DNA of 38,501 nucleotides. It comes from an uncultured Oscillospiraceae bacterium. Its GTDB lineage: Bacteria > Bacillota > Clostridia > Oscillospirales > Acutalibacteraceae. The position numbers and the translations under genes are program-made. The notes under the pieces are model-generated. The model saw nothing but the letters and a program-made list of their open reading frames with translations, had not been told where the DNA came from and did not search any database. Shown piece by piece: positions 1-7,930 of this stretch. Each line of letters opens with the position of its first letter. Within the stretch, counting starts at the first letter, position 1. The stretch is taken from NCBI GenBank assembly GCA_900540275.1, contig UQFO01000022.1, forward strand, positions 1 to 38,501, read 5' to 3'.

Positions 1-1897
1 TTCTGTGGTTGAATACGTTAAGGCTGCCGGAAACATACAGCTCCAATGCCGCCGCGATACGGGCAGCTTCCGGCTCCGGCTGTCTTAACAGCTCGTCGTA
101 AAGGTCGCCCAAGATAGGCATTTTTGCCGGGTCGGGGTCTGCAAGGAACGGGCGGTACACATTTCTTACAGCCCTGTCAATGACGGTCTTATCGACAGGC
201 TGCAAACCCTCCTTGCCTCCGATAACAAGCTCGCAAAGGGAAAGGATAAAATCACTTTTCAGCGCAAGGGGGTTGTCGTCCTCGCTGTAATTAAGGTTTA
301 TGTCCATAGGGTTTACATACTGGGGCTTGCCGTCAATGCCCCTGCCCGTAGGGGAAAGACGTATCACTTGCCCATTAAGACGCTGCACAAGGGAAAAATA
401 CTCGGCTTCCGGGTCGCAGATGATAATGTCGTCGTCGGTAATGAGGAAAGCATTTGTCATTTCCCTTTTTGCCGCAAAAGATTTTCCGCTTCCCGGCGTT
501 CCCAATATAAGCCCGTTGGGATTTTTGAGCTGCTTTCTGTCGCAGAGTATCATGTTGTTAGAAAGGGCGTTCAAGCCATAGTACAGGGCTTGCCCCGTCT
601 GAAAAAGCTCCTGCGTGATAAAGGGAATGAAAATAGCGGTGCTTGATGTGGTAAGCCCCCGTTGTATCGGGATAAGGTTTTCCCCAATCGGCACACTGGA
701 TAAAAGCCCTGCTTCCTGCTGATAGTCAAGGCGTGTCAGGCGGCAGTTGTATTTCTGTGCGATACCCGCCGCAGCGAAAATATCATTTTCCAGTTTCCGC
801 TTCGTGTCTGCCATGTTTACCACAAGGAACGTAAGGAGAAACATTCGCTCGTTGCGGCTCTGTAAGTCCTGCAACAAGTTCTTTGCTTCGCTGCCAAAGG
901 TGGCAAGGTCGGACGGGATTATATCCATGTCATAGCCGCTTCTAACCGCTTTTTTCTGTTCCTCAATCTTCATCTTGTCAAGGTCTGTGATTTTGCGCTT
1001 AATGGTCTTGATTGCTTCCGACTGGTCGATACTGCGGATATGTAAATTGACGATTACCCCTGTTTCCAAGTCCAGTATGTCGGCAAGCATACGGTCGTTA
1101 AGCTCCGGCGCAAGGATTTCAAGGAAGCTCGCCGCGCCGATTTTCTTCCCCATGCGGAAATATCTGCCCTCGCCAAAACGGAAAGAGGACGGGGCGATAA
1201 AATCCTTTGTAGACAGCCCCGACGGGGTAAGCCAGTCAAAGGAAAAGGAGAACGGCTCGCCCTCCGGGTGGAATACCCCATGCAGCACCTTTAAGCGTTC
1301 ATAGCCGGATAAGGGGCGGGCGGTTACGCCAAGCACCTTGAAATTGTTAAGCACGTCGGTTTCGATACGGGAAAGCCTTGACTTTGCAGCCGCCTTGTTA
1401 TCGGCTTCAACAGTAAAGGTAATGTATTTGTGCTTCACAAGCCCGTTGTTGCCTTTACTAAGCTGATTTTTCAGCATATCCGAATACTCGGTGCGGATAG
1501 AGTTAAAAGCGTCCTCCTGTGCGGGGATAGAGATTGCTTTTTCTGCCTGTTCCCGCTGCGTTCCTTGATTGATGAAAGAAAGCTGCACGCTCACGCTCGC
1601 GTCAAAGTAGTTGAGAAAATCGCACCAGTTTTCAAAAATGGCGGTCTTATCGTCAGCCTGTGCAAGCTGATAATTGATGTCCTCGAACACGACGCACTTT
1701 GAATATCTCTTTTCCGTAACCTTGCAGATACCGTCCGGGTACATGGCAAGGTAGGGAATGGTCTGCTGTGCGGTGCGGGCTTTGCCGTCGCCTTTAGCCT
1801 TTCGGATAGCTTCGGCAATCTGTTTCTTTTCGGCGCGGGTCAGCTTACGCCTGTTTCCTGCGGCTTCCCGCGTCTTTTTTGTTTGTCCTTTTGACAA
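1..1897 (-). CDS. VirB4-like conjugation ATPase (TraE type), C-terminus off the left edge
   Basis: This is the energising ATPase of a type IV secretion/conjugation channel, acting on the cytoplasmic face of the membrane. The reading frame is open from a TTG at 1897 to the window edge (632 codons). The start is chosen because AGGAGGT lies about 8 bases upstream and the opening residues MSKGQTKKTREAAGNRRKLT are typical of Gram-positive TraE/VirB4 proteins. The Walker A motif GTPGSGKS is at residues 466-473 (bases 479-502), in frame with this start. Walker B and the C-terminal part would lie to the left of the window. The gene overlaps the end of the PrgI gene by about 50 bases in another frame, which suggests translational coupling. 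PrgI, the VirB6-like protein and VirD4 follow in the usual order for Firmicute conjugative elements. Confidence 0.93.
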   Translation of the reverse strand, partial: MSKGQTKKTREAAGNRRKLTRAEKKQIAEAIRKAKGDGKARTAQQTIPYLAMYPDGICKVTEKRYSKCVVFEDINYQLAQADDKTAIFENWCDFLNYFDASVSVQLSFINQGTQREQAEKAISIPAQEDAFNSIRTEYSDMLKNQLSKGNNGLVKHKYITFTVEADNKAAAKSRLSRIETDVLNNFKVLGVTARPLSGYERLKVLHGVFHPEGEPFSFSFDWLTPSGLSTKDFIAPSSFRFGEGRYFRMGKKIGAASFLEILAPELNDRMLADILDLETGVIVNLHIRSIDQSEAIKTIKRKITDLDKMKIEEQKKAVRSGYDMDIIPSDLATFGSEAKNLLQDLQSRNERMFLLTFLVVNMADTKRKLENDIFAAAGIAQKYNCRLTRLDYQQEAGLLSSVPIGENLIPIQRGLTTSSTAIFIPFITQELFQTGQALYYGLNALSNNMILCDRKQLKNPNGLILGTPGSGKSFAAKREMTNAFLITDDDIIICDPEAEYFSLVQRLNGQVIRLSPTGRGIDGKPQYVNPMDINLNYSEDDNPLALKSDFILSLCELVIGGKEGLQPVDKTVIDRAVRNVYRPFLADPDPAKMPILGDLYDELLRQPEPEAARIAAALELYVSGSLNVFNHR

Positions 1898-2249
1898 TCG
1901 CTGATACCTCCTTTTCTAAGTTTCGCTGCTTTTCCAAGACAGCGTATAGGTTTTCGGTTCTGTAAGGTCGCTCCTTTGGGCGGGTAAACTTTGTCTGAAT
2001 GACATTTCTTACCACCACTTCAAGGGGCTGCCCATGTTTTTCATACATGGCAAGCAGGAAACAGGGAAGCATGACGACAATCATCGCCATAGCCGCAAGG
2101 TTTGTCCCTGCGCTGCCTTTGAGCAAAAAAAACAGCGGCAGTCCGATTAAGAGAGCCGCCGCAAAACAAACGATTTGCCGCTTTGTCAGATTGAAAGCGA
2201 CTTTTGTTTTGACTTTGGAAAGGTCTTTTGGTACAGGTACATACGCCAA
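1845..2249 (-). CDS. PrgI family conjugation membrane protein
   Basis: This 134-residue protein starts MAYVPVPKDLSKVKTKVAFN, the usual opening of PrgI-family proteins encoded just upstream of VirB4 in Firmicute conjugative elements. Two hydrophobic segments at about residues 26-44 and 50-68 look like membrane helices, followed by a charged cytoplasmic tail with a basic end (RTNKKDAGSRRKQA). PrgI is thought to fill the VirB3-like place in the channel. The VirB4 start codon lies inside its 3' end, and the VirB6-like gene ends about 20 bases upstream. The family call is firm and the exact structural role is inferred. Confidence 0.88.
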   Translation of the reverse strand: MAYVPVPKDLSKVKTKVAFNLTKRQIVCFAAALLIGLPLFFLLKGSAGTNLAAMAMIVVMLPCFLLAMYEKHGQPLEVVVRNVIQTKFTRPKERPYRTENLYAVLEKQRNLEKEVSAIVKRTNKKDAGSRRKQA

Positions 2250-2270
2250 GAAAAAACCTCCTTTCTGCCC

Positions 2271-3140
2271 TTAGTGGGCGTTGAATATGGATTTTGCCAG
2301 TGTGCCGGATTTGAACAGGGAAAAACAGAGGATAACCGTATAGGCGGCAAGGGAAAATACCGCGCTGTGCAGATTGTCTGCGATTATCATATCGTTTACC
2401 AGTACGGCGTAAATACCGACACATATCATAATGAGGAAGCCTTGAAAACCAAGAGCGAACAGCCCTTTTAGGTAGTTGTTTCCAATCTGTCCCCATTCTC
2501 TGTTGGTCATGGTCGCAAATGGAATAGGCGATACCGAACAGTAAAGGTAAATCTCTATCATTCTGCCGTAGAGGATAACGGTTATCAGTACGGACATGAT
2601 TTTCATGCAAAGGCTTACAAGGCTTGTTTCAAGCACAAGTAAGAGCAGTTCGGGGATTTCCATATCTTCAAGCCCCTCCTGCATGGCGGCAAGGGCTTCG
2701 GCAACGTCGATATTCGTATCGCCGCCGATAACCCCCGCTGCGCCGGAAACGATATGCTGCGCCATATCAAAGACCGCCATTGTGATGTTGAACGTGTTGG
2801 TTACGATAAACACCGCGACAAAGGCTTTGAATATCCACTTAAAGAACATGAATGTTTCTATGTCGTGCATATTGTTCTTTTCCGTTACCATGCTGATTAG
2901 CTCGTAGCATAGGACATAGGTAATGACAAGCCCCGCAATCGGAACGATTACATTTTCAGAAAGGGTCTGTATCATGCTGAAAATATTTGCGTTCCAACCC
3001 TGCGGGGTCTGTCCTACCTCGTTTGCGATAGTCCCGACTTTTTCGTTTACGTCCCCGAACATAGTTGACAGATTACCGTTTATCGCTCCGATAAGGATTT
3101 CCTTTATCCATTCGTTAATCGCGTCAAGTATGCTCTGCAT
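2271..3140 (-). CDS. VirB6/TrbL-like conjugation channel membrane protein
   Basis: This 289-residue protein is very hydrophobic. There is an amphipathic N-terminus (MQSILDAINEWIKEIL), then about five or six probable membrane helices, for example around residues 67-85, 105-122, 165-195, 235-252 and 262-280. The layout and the loop with SVSPIPFATM match the VirB6/TrbL-like proteins found between Maff2 and PrgI in clostridial conjugative elements, where they form part of the inner-membrane channel. It is co-directional with its neighbours with gaps of about 16-21 bases. The family is clear from position and sequence character, but no catalytic motif exists to confirm it. Confidence 0.85.
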   Translation of the reverse strand: MQSILDAINEWIKEILIGAINGNLSTMFGDVNEKVGTIANEVGQTPQGWNANIFSMIQTLSENVIVPIAGLVITYVLCYELISMVTEKNNMHDIETFMFFKWIFKAFVAVFIVTNTFNITMAVFDMAQHIVSGAAGVIGGDTNIDVAEALAAMQEGLEDMEIPELLLLVLETSLVSLCMKIMSVLITVILYGRMIEIYLYCSVSPIPFATMTNREWGQIGNNYLKGLFALGFQGFLIMICVGIYAVLVNDMIIADNLHSAVFSLAAYTVILCFSLFKSGTLAKSIFNAH

Positions 3141-3156
3141 AGGTAGCTACCCGCGC

Positions 3157-3372
3157 TTAACCGAACAAGCCGGAAAGCAGAGGTACAAGGATAGTGCCGA
3201 TAAGGGCAACGCCGCCGCCCGCCATGAGCTGCTTAATGCCCTGTGATTTTGCGCCCGGATTATCATTTCCGTAGCCCTCCAAGAGATTGATAACGCCCCA
3301 AATGCCAAGTCCTGCTCCAAGAGCGATAACCAAAGTCTGTAATACGCCGATTGCGCTGTTGAAAAATTCCAT
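3157..3372 (-). CDS. Maff2 family small membrane protein
   Basis: This is a 71-residue protein starting MEFFNSAIGVLQTLVIALGA, with two hydrophobic segments joined by a loop containing GYGNDNPGAKSQGIKQL. This matches the Maff2 family that always accompanies VirB6-like and VirD4 genes in Firmicute conjugative elements. It may play the pilin-like VirB2 role, but that is inference. The start at 3372 is preferred over an in-frame start at 3417 because AGAAAGGAG lies directly upstream of the ATG. A 198-base gap without a convincing gene separates it from the next gene upstream. Confidence 0.88.
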   Translation of the reverse strand: MEFFNSAIGVLQTLVIALGAGLGIWGVINLLEGYGNDNPGAKSQGIKQLMAGGGVALIGTILVPLLSGLFG

Positions 3373-3570
3373 AAAACTCCTTTCTGCCGCAAATGCGGCT
3401 TGCCCGTAAAAGGGCATAAAAAACGGCGGTCAGTTTTCAAACTGCCGCGGTCATAAGTCCCCGCGCTGCCTAAATGTCTGCTGCGCGGCGGTATTCAGTT
3501 GTCAGTGTGGGCGATAGGAATTTTTGTAGGGGCGCGTATCATGCAAGTTGTCTTTTTCTTTGTTACTGCG

Positions 3571-3738
3571 TCAATTCCTCCTTTCTTTTCGCTGCTGCTC
3601 ATACAGGGCTTCACACCGTTTCACAAACTGCCGGATAGCAGCCTGCCGCTGCTGTTCCCGTCGTTCAGCAATCGAAACAAGCCCGTTTATGGCTTCTGTG
3701 ATTTTCTTGTCCTTTTTCTTTCTGATACGTCTATTCAT
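3571..3738 (-). CDS. Small basic protein coupled to VirD4 (unknown function)
   Basis: This 55-residue, strongly charged protein begins MNRRIRKKKDKKITEAING and is rich in Arg, Lys and Gln, probably a single long helix. Its ATG overlaps the VirD4 stop codon (ATGAATAG), so it is likely translated by reinitiation after VirD4. An upstream in-frame start at 3786 would lie within the VirD4 gene and has no ribosome site. Similar tiny basic proteins occur at this place in related elements, but I do not know a named function. Its charge suggests nucleic-acid or protein contact. Confidence 0.65.
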   Translation of the reverse strand: MNRRIRKKKDKKITEAINGLVSIAERREQQRQAAIRQFVKRCEALYEQQRKERRN

Positions 3739-5518
3739 GGTCGGTGTCCTCCTGCAAATCGCTTTCGCTGATTTCGTAGTAGTCAAATACTTCGTCCGGC
3801 TTCACAAGGGCGGGTCTGCGCCTTAAATGCTTTTCCATATCAAAAGTATTTTTCTTGTCATAGTCGGAAAGATATTTATAGTTGGGGTGCTTTGTAATGT
3901 CGTACTTATCAGAGAAGAACGGGCGCACCCCTCGTAGCTGTAAAATACATTTCCCGCCGTCCATAACCGCTATTTCATCTTCCGTCATAAGCTGCTTGCC
4001 TAACTTCTGATAGTTCAGCCCATGCGATACCTCGCGCCCCCGGTTCTCGGAAGTGTTGAAGCTGTCAATGGTTTCTTTCCCCAAGATTTCCGACATTTCT
4101 TTGAGGGTGGTTTTCTCCTTGCCGCCCAAGAAAAGGGTGGTGTCGCAGTTGCCGACTATGGTATCGGCGTTGTCCTTATAGATTGCCTTTAACTGGCTTT
4201 GCGACTGTAAGATAATCGACGCGGAGATTTCCCGGCTTCGTATGGTGGCTATGAGCTTTTCAAACTTCGGTATCTGCCCGATATTTGCAAACTCGTCTAA
4301 CAGACAGCGCACATGGACGGGCAGCCTGCCGCCGTATTCATCATCTGCCTTGTCGCAAAGCAGATTGAAAAGCTGCGTGTAAAGAATACTCACGACAAAG
4401 TTAAAAGTATCGTCGGTGTCGCTGATGATAACAAACAGGGCGGTCTTGCGGTCGCCTATGGTGTCAAGCTCCATTTCGTCGGTTTCCATAAGGTCGCGCA
4501 GCTCCTTAATGTCAAAAGGGGCAAGCCGCGCACCGCAGGAAATGAGAATAGAGCTTCGTGTCTTTCCCGCAGATAACAGGAATTTCTTGTACTGCCGGAC
4601 GGCAAAGTGTTCCGGGTCTTTTTCCTCCAACCGTTCAAACATGAGGTCAACGGGGGACTGAAATTCCGGGTCGTCCTCGCGGGCTTCACTGGCATTTATC
4701 ATTTCAAGCAGCGTCGTGAAGTTCTTTTCTTCCTCCGGGGCTTCGTACCAAATGTAGCCGATAAGGGCGCAGTAAAAGAGCCGTTCCGATTTTACCCAAA
4801 AATCCTCCCCGGCTTTTTCCCCGTCCCCTTTGGTGTTGGCAATCAAGGTATTTACCAGTTTCAAAATGTCTTTTTCGCTGCGGATATAGGCAAAGGGATT
4901 ATAACGCATGGATTTCTTAAAATTTATCGTGTTCAGCACCTTTATCCGATACCCGCCGCGCTGTAAGAGCTTCCCACACTCGACTAAAACCGTACCTTTC
5001 GGGTCAGTTACAACGTAGCTTGAGTGCATTTGCATTAAGTTGGGCTTCACAAAAAATCTCGTCTTGCCGCTGCCGCTTCCCCCGATAACAAGGATATTTT
5101 TATTCCTTGCATACTTCGGCTGCTTCGGGCGGCTGTTCATGGTAAGCCGTTCCGTCTGTGTCAGAAGCACGTTATTTTGAAATACCGGGTCGGTATAGGG
5201 CTTTATATCTTCGGCGTTGCCCCAACGGGCTGAACCGTATTCGATACCTTTTCGGTATTTCTTCGCGTTCTTGCCTTTGAAGTACACCATAAGCCGGATA
5301 AGGACAGCCCCCACAATACCGATAAGCAAATCCATAGGGGCAAGGCTCGGAAGCGGGGTTGCAAAGGCAGCGGAAAAGCCGTCTGCAAGGGAAAGCACCT
5401 TGCCGGAAAGGTCAGCCCCCGGCGCAAGGCGTACCGCTTGTCCGATTTTGTCAAAGAGATAGACAAAGAGCAGATAGGGGGCATTTAGGATAAGCAGCTT
5501 TTTAAGTTCCGGCTTCAT
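3731..5518 (-). CDS. VirD4/TraG-type conjugation coupling protein
   Basis: This 595-residue type IV coupling protein delivers the relaxase-DNA complex to the channel. There are hydrophobic segments at about residues 8-24 and 60-80, then the ATPase. Walker A is GGSGSGKT at residues 146-153, followed by VVTDPKGTVLVECG and the Walker B-like LLDEFANIGQIPKFEKL, both typical of VirD4/TraG. It ends with an acidic tail (ESDLQEDTDHE). The ATG overlaps the PcfB stop (ATGA), and the next small gene overlaps its own stop, so the three are translationally coupled. Length and motifs are normal for the family. Confidence 0.96.
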   Translation of the reverse strand: MKPELKKLLILNAPYLLFVYLFDKIGQAVRLAPGADLSGKVLSLADGFSAAFATPLPSLAPMDLLIGIVGAVLIRLMVYFKGKNAKKYRKGIEYGSARWGNAEDIKPYTDPVFQNNVLLTQTERLTMNSRPKQPKYARNKNILVIGGSGSGKTRFFVKPNLMQMHSSYVVTDPKGTVLVECGKLLQRGGYRIKVLNTINFKKSMRYNPFAYIRSEKDILKLVNTLIANTKGDGEKAGEDFWVKSERLFYCALIGYIWYEAPEEEKNFTTLLEMINASEAREDDPEFQSPVDLMFERLEEKDPEHFAVRQYKKFLLSAGKTRSSILISCGARLAPFDIKELRDLMETDEMELDTIGDRKTALFVIISDTDDTFNFVVSILYTQLFNLLCDKADDEYGGRLPVHVRCLLDEFANIGQIPKFEKLIATIRSREISASIILQSQSQLKAIYKDNADTIVGNCDTTLFLGGKEKTTLKEMSEILGKETIDSFNTSENRGREVSHGLNYQKLGKQLMTEDEIAVMDGGKCILQLRGVRPFFSDKYDITKHPNYKYLSDYDKKNTFDMEKHLRRRPALVKPDEVFDYYEISESDLQEDTDHE

Positions 5519-5991
5519 AGCGATACCTCCCTGTCCTTTTTCTTCACTTTGTCCTTCTGTGCGTTCAGAGCTGCCGCCTTGTCTTTCAGAGTGGAAAGCA
5601 GCTTGCGGATAGAGGGCTTTTTATCCCTGCCTAATTTCTTTGCGGTAAATTCCCGGAACGCTTCGGTCATAACGTCAATATCCTTGCCCTTAAAAGACAC
5701 AAGATAGGTCGGCGGCTTGCCGTTCTCAATCTTCTTGACGTTGTAATCAAGCCCGCTTTTCCTTGCGATAGGGTCAAAGGCTTTGATATTTTGGTCGGTA
5801 ATCTCAATGTTGGAAACCTTTTCTCCCTGCTTCATAAGCTGCCGCATAGTGATTTTCCCATGCGGGGCTTTGGTTAGCTGCCCTTTGCCTTTGGCAAGCA
5901 GGGCTTTCATAGCCTTTTGCAGCACTTCGGCGGTCAGCTTAGATGTTTTGATTGCTAAAGACACGACTTTTTCATTGACTTCATCTTGCAT
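5515..5991 (-). CDS. PcfB family (DUF3801) conjugation accessory protein
   Basis: This 158-residue soluble protein begins MQDEVNEKVVSLAIKTSKLT and contains a central block ending in YLVSFKGKDIDVMTEAFREF. This is the usual profile of the PcfB/DUF3801 family encoded directly upstream of the coupling protein. In the pCF10 system PcfB works with the coupling protein PcfC at the relaxosome. The stop TGA overlaps the VirD4 ATG. GAAAGGAGGGA upstream of the start is a strong ribosome site. The C-terminus is Lys-rich, in keeping with a role near DNA. Confidence 0.88.
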   Translation of the reverse strand: MQDEVNEKVVSLAIKTSKLTAEVLQKAMKALLAKGKGQLTKAPHGKITMRQLMKQGEKVSNIEITDQNIKAFDPIARKSGLDYNVKKIENGKPPTYLVSFKGKDIDVMTEAFREFTAKKLGRDKKPSIRKLLSTLKDKAAALNAQKDKVKKKDREVSL

Positions 5992-6073
5992 GAAATCCCT
6001 CCTTTCATAGTTTGGTTAGGGTGGTGTGCCGCTTCGGGGCATAAAAATAAGGCGTACATTTTTCATGCCGCCT

Positions 6074-6292
6074 TTAGATACGCACCCGCAGCCCGTTCAA
6101 ATCCGAAGCCCTCACACCGACAAGATACCAGTTGTCCCCGTACTCCATGCGGGTCGGCTTCCATTTGCCGCGTACAAACACTTCAAGGCAATCCCCACAA
6201 TGCAATCCTCCGTAGTAGTCGTTAAGGTCAAAGCGAATGTCGTAACGGTCTGCCGTTTCATCAAAAATCAAAGCTCCTGTTTTCTGTGTCAT
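6074..6292 (-). CDS. DUF5348 family small protein
   Basis: This 72-residue protein begins MTQKTGALIFDETADRYDIR and contains GLHCGDCLEVFVRGKWKPTR followed by an NWYLVGV strand. This matches the small DUF5348 proteins found beside replication and transfer genes in clostridial mobile elements. The start at 6292 follows AGGAGGATTTTAAT. A longer in-frame extension to 6364 lies within the next gene and is rejected. The role is unknown; it is predicted to be a small soluble beta-rich protein. It sits 19 bases after the DUF6017 gene and 82 bases before PcfB. Confidence 0.75.
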   Translation of the reverse strand: MTQKTGALIFDETADRYDIRFDLNDYYGGLHCGDCLEVFVRGKWKPTRMEYGDNWYLVGVRASDLNGLRVRI

Positions 6293-6311
6293 ATTAAAAT
6301 CCTCCTGTTTT

Positions 6312-7217
6312 TTAATAGCCGCCGTACATATCGTGGTTGACAAGGGCGGTGTAATAGCTGTCAATGGTGTTGGGCGCGTTGAAAAGTACCGCTTTCAGAT
6401 ATTGCTTGATGTTACGGATTTTCGTGGTGTTCTCTTTCATGCAGTCAAAGACAAATTCAATGTGGCTGCTGTTCAGCTTCATAAACTTTGCTTTGACAAG
6501 CTCTGCCGGATAATCGTCCCCGGCGATACGAATTGTCTTTCGTTTGGTGCAGACAGTTTCAAGGATAAGGGACACAATCTCGTCCAAGCGTTCCCTGTCA
6601 ATGTTGGTATGCTTGATAAAATGCTCATACTCGATATTGTCCTTGATGATTTCCTCATACACGCTGTATGCGTCTGCCGCTTCCGTTCCTTTCCGTTCCG
6701 GCTCTGCCGTTTCTTCCCTCAAAGGAGAGGGGTTAGGGGAAAGGATAGGAATGGAATGGTTACTTGATAAATCCGTATTTGATTTTTCTTTTTTTGGTAA
6801 GTCAGTCTTTTGTATATCTTTATTTAATTGCATTGGATTTTCCAACGTAGGTTTTTCCTGCGTAGGATTTTCCAATGTTGGATTTCCCAATGTTGGATTT
6901 TCCAATGTAGGTAAATCCAAGTTAGGCGGCTGCTCATAGATGATGTAATCAGTTCCCCGCAAGCGTCCTTTCTCGTCGCGCTCCCTTGAACGCTGGATAT
7001 ATCCGGCTCTTTCAAGCTCCCGGACAGCTTCGCGGATAGCGTCGATTTTTTCCCGGTTGATATAGGACAGTCCCGCAAGGGTATAGTCCCAATCCTCCGG
7101 CAAGGACAGCATTTGCGATAACAGCCCTTTTGCCTTTAGGGAAAGTTCTTTGTTGCGTAAATGGTGGTTGCTCATAACCGTATATCCTGTGTTTCTCTCC
7201 ACGCGGAAAACTGCCAT
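6312..7217 (-). CDS. DUF6017 / replication-initiator-like winged-helix protein of the mobile element
   Basis: This is a 301-residue protein. Residues about 1-95 (MAVFRVERNTGYTVMSNHHL through GRLRGTDYIIYEQ) form a RepA-N/helix-turn-helix-like domain with a winged-helix signature (LSYINREKIDAIREAVRELERAGYI). A low-complexity linker at about 97-128 has a repeated pentapeptide unit (LENPT, LGNPT, LENPT, QEKPT, LENP). The C-terminal part (from about residue 190) resembles DUF6017, ending in YYTALVNHDMYGGY. Such proteins lie at the head of transfer gene clusters in Firmicute conjugative elements and may act in replication or control of the element; which is not known. It is the first gene of the minus-strand cluster. 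Confidence 0.85.
   Translation of the reverse strand: MAVFRVERNTGYTVMSNHHLRNKELSLKAKGLLSQMLSLPEDWDYTLAGLSYINREKIDAIREAVRELERAGYIQRSRERDEKGRLRGTDYIIYEQPPNLDLPTLENPTLGNPTLENPTQEKPTLENPMQLNKDIQKTDLPKKEKSNTDLSSNHSIPILSPNPSPLREETAEPERKGTEAADAYSVYEEIIKDNIEYEHFIKHTNIDRERLDEIVSLILETVCTKRKTIRIAGDDYPAELVKAKFMKLNSSHIEFVFDCMKENTTKIRNIKQYLKAVLFNAPNTIDSYYTALVNHDMYGGY
6838..6918 (-). repeat. 15-bp tandem coding repeat (ENPTL units) in the DUF6017 gene
   Basis: Five imperfect copies of a 15-base unit (ttttccaatgttgga and variants) encode consecutive LENPT-like pentapeptides. The unit length keeps the frame, so copy number can change without breaking the protein. It probably forms a flexible linker between the DNA-binding and C-terminal domains. 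Confidence 0.8.
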
Positions 7218-7246
7218 AGCTTCATCAACTCCTTTGCTGCATATTT

Positions 7247-7358
7247 GTTACGCGGTAGAACAGCGATTTTAAGGGTTTAGGTATCAATCCCTTACCCTGT
7301 GAAAACCGTACCCGCAAAGCCTTGTGTAGCAAGACTCTTTTTGCCCCTACTGCGTAAC
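7247..7358. repeat. Inverted repeat, candidate oriT or control site
   Basis: GTTACGCGGTAG at 7247-7258 and CTACTGCGTAAC at 7347-7358 are inverted copies with one mismatch, 88 bases apart, just upstream of the first transfer gene. Inverted repeats in this position can mark an origin of transfer or a regulator site. The sequence alone does not decide between these. Confidence 0.5.
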
Positions 7359-7375
7359 ATGAGGGTAAAAAAATA

Positions 7376-7416
7376 GCGGCGTTCCTTGTTTCCCGGTTGG
7401 GATAAGGTAACGCCGC
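7376..7416 (-). terminator. Attenuator-like hairpin upstream of the element's genes
   Basis: GCGGCGTT (7376-7383) pairs with AACGCCGC (7409-7416). Inner CCTT/AAGG and CCC/GGG pairs extend the stem. On the minus strand the hairpin is followed at once by TATTTTTTT, a good U-tract. It would stop transcripts coming from the right before they reach the DUF6017 gene, which suggests attenuation control of the element. Confidence 0.6.
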
Positions 7417-7471
7417 CAGTGCGGTGCTATATGAAATTGTGTGATTGCCGACGTGCCGCGCCGCCAGTGCG
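7411..7471. repeat. Two 13-bp direct repeats (CGCCGCCAGTGCG)
   Basis: CGCCGCCAGTGCG occurs exactly at 7411-7423 and again at 7459-7471, a 48-base period. The first copy overlaps the right arm of the attenuator-like hairpin. Exact repeats next to a replication-initiator-like gene could be iterons or part of an alternative RNA fold. Confidence 0.55.
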
Positions 7472-7930
7472 TCGCGTTTGTATTGGGTTGTTTCATGCTC
7501 GCAAGATGTTCCGGCATATCAAGGCGCAATCCGTTAAAAGTAGTAAATTGGTAGTAAAATCAATCTGAAATCCTGCGAATGTGCTTGTATTTCAAGGGTT
7601 TTTCGGGATAATCAAAATTTTTTTTCATAAAAATTTGTCTAATCACTTCATAATTCTATATTATTTTTATAACACATAAAGCTTTATTCAAATTATAAAA
7701 TTTAAAAATACCGTATCACCAGGAAACAAGCGGCATTTTGCGGATTGGTACAAATATCAGGCTTAAATTTTTCTGCTGTTTGCTGAATTTATTCTCAATA
7801 ATCGAATACTATCCCCGCCAATCAACACGCTGCTTTCCGCCGCTTTTACATCCTGTTTTCCGCTTTTGGCGCAATCCGCCCGAACTCTTGTACAACTCCT
7901 GCATATTCTGATAGAAAGGAGTTGAATCAG

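Larger units (their letters stand above)
7218..7930. other. Gene-free junction between the conjugative element and the chromosome
   Basis: No convincing gene lies here; the open frames (for example 7347-7529 minus, 7386-7568 plus) have no ribosome site and are interrupted by repeat structures. The left part (to about 7,600) has the composition of the element and contains an inverted repeat, two 13-bp direct repeats and an attenuator-like hairpin. The right part (about 7,610-7,720) is very AT-rich. The element end must lie somewhere in this span, but I cannot see an attachment-site pair because the other end is outside the window. Confidence 0.6.

Noticed and set aside
300..1702. Several plus-strand open frames of 60-110 codons at the left edge
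   Set aside because: They lie opposite the VirB4 gene, have no ribosome sites, and their products match nothing; they are shadows of a real gene with strong motifs.
2041..2610. A 189-codon minus frame overlapping PrgI and the VirB6-like gene
   Set aside because: It is out of frame with two well-supported genes, and its product is rich in Arg and Cys as expected for a shifted frame.
7347..7568. Two 60-codon frames on opposite strands in the element junction
   Set aside because: They run through the attenuator hairpin and direct repeats, lack ribosome sites, and the repeated HWRR in one of them only reflects the DNA repeat.
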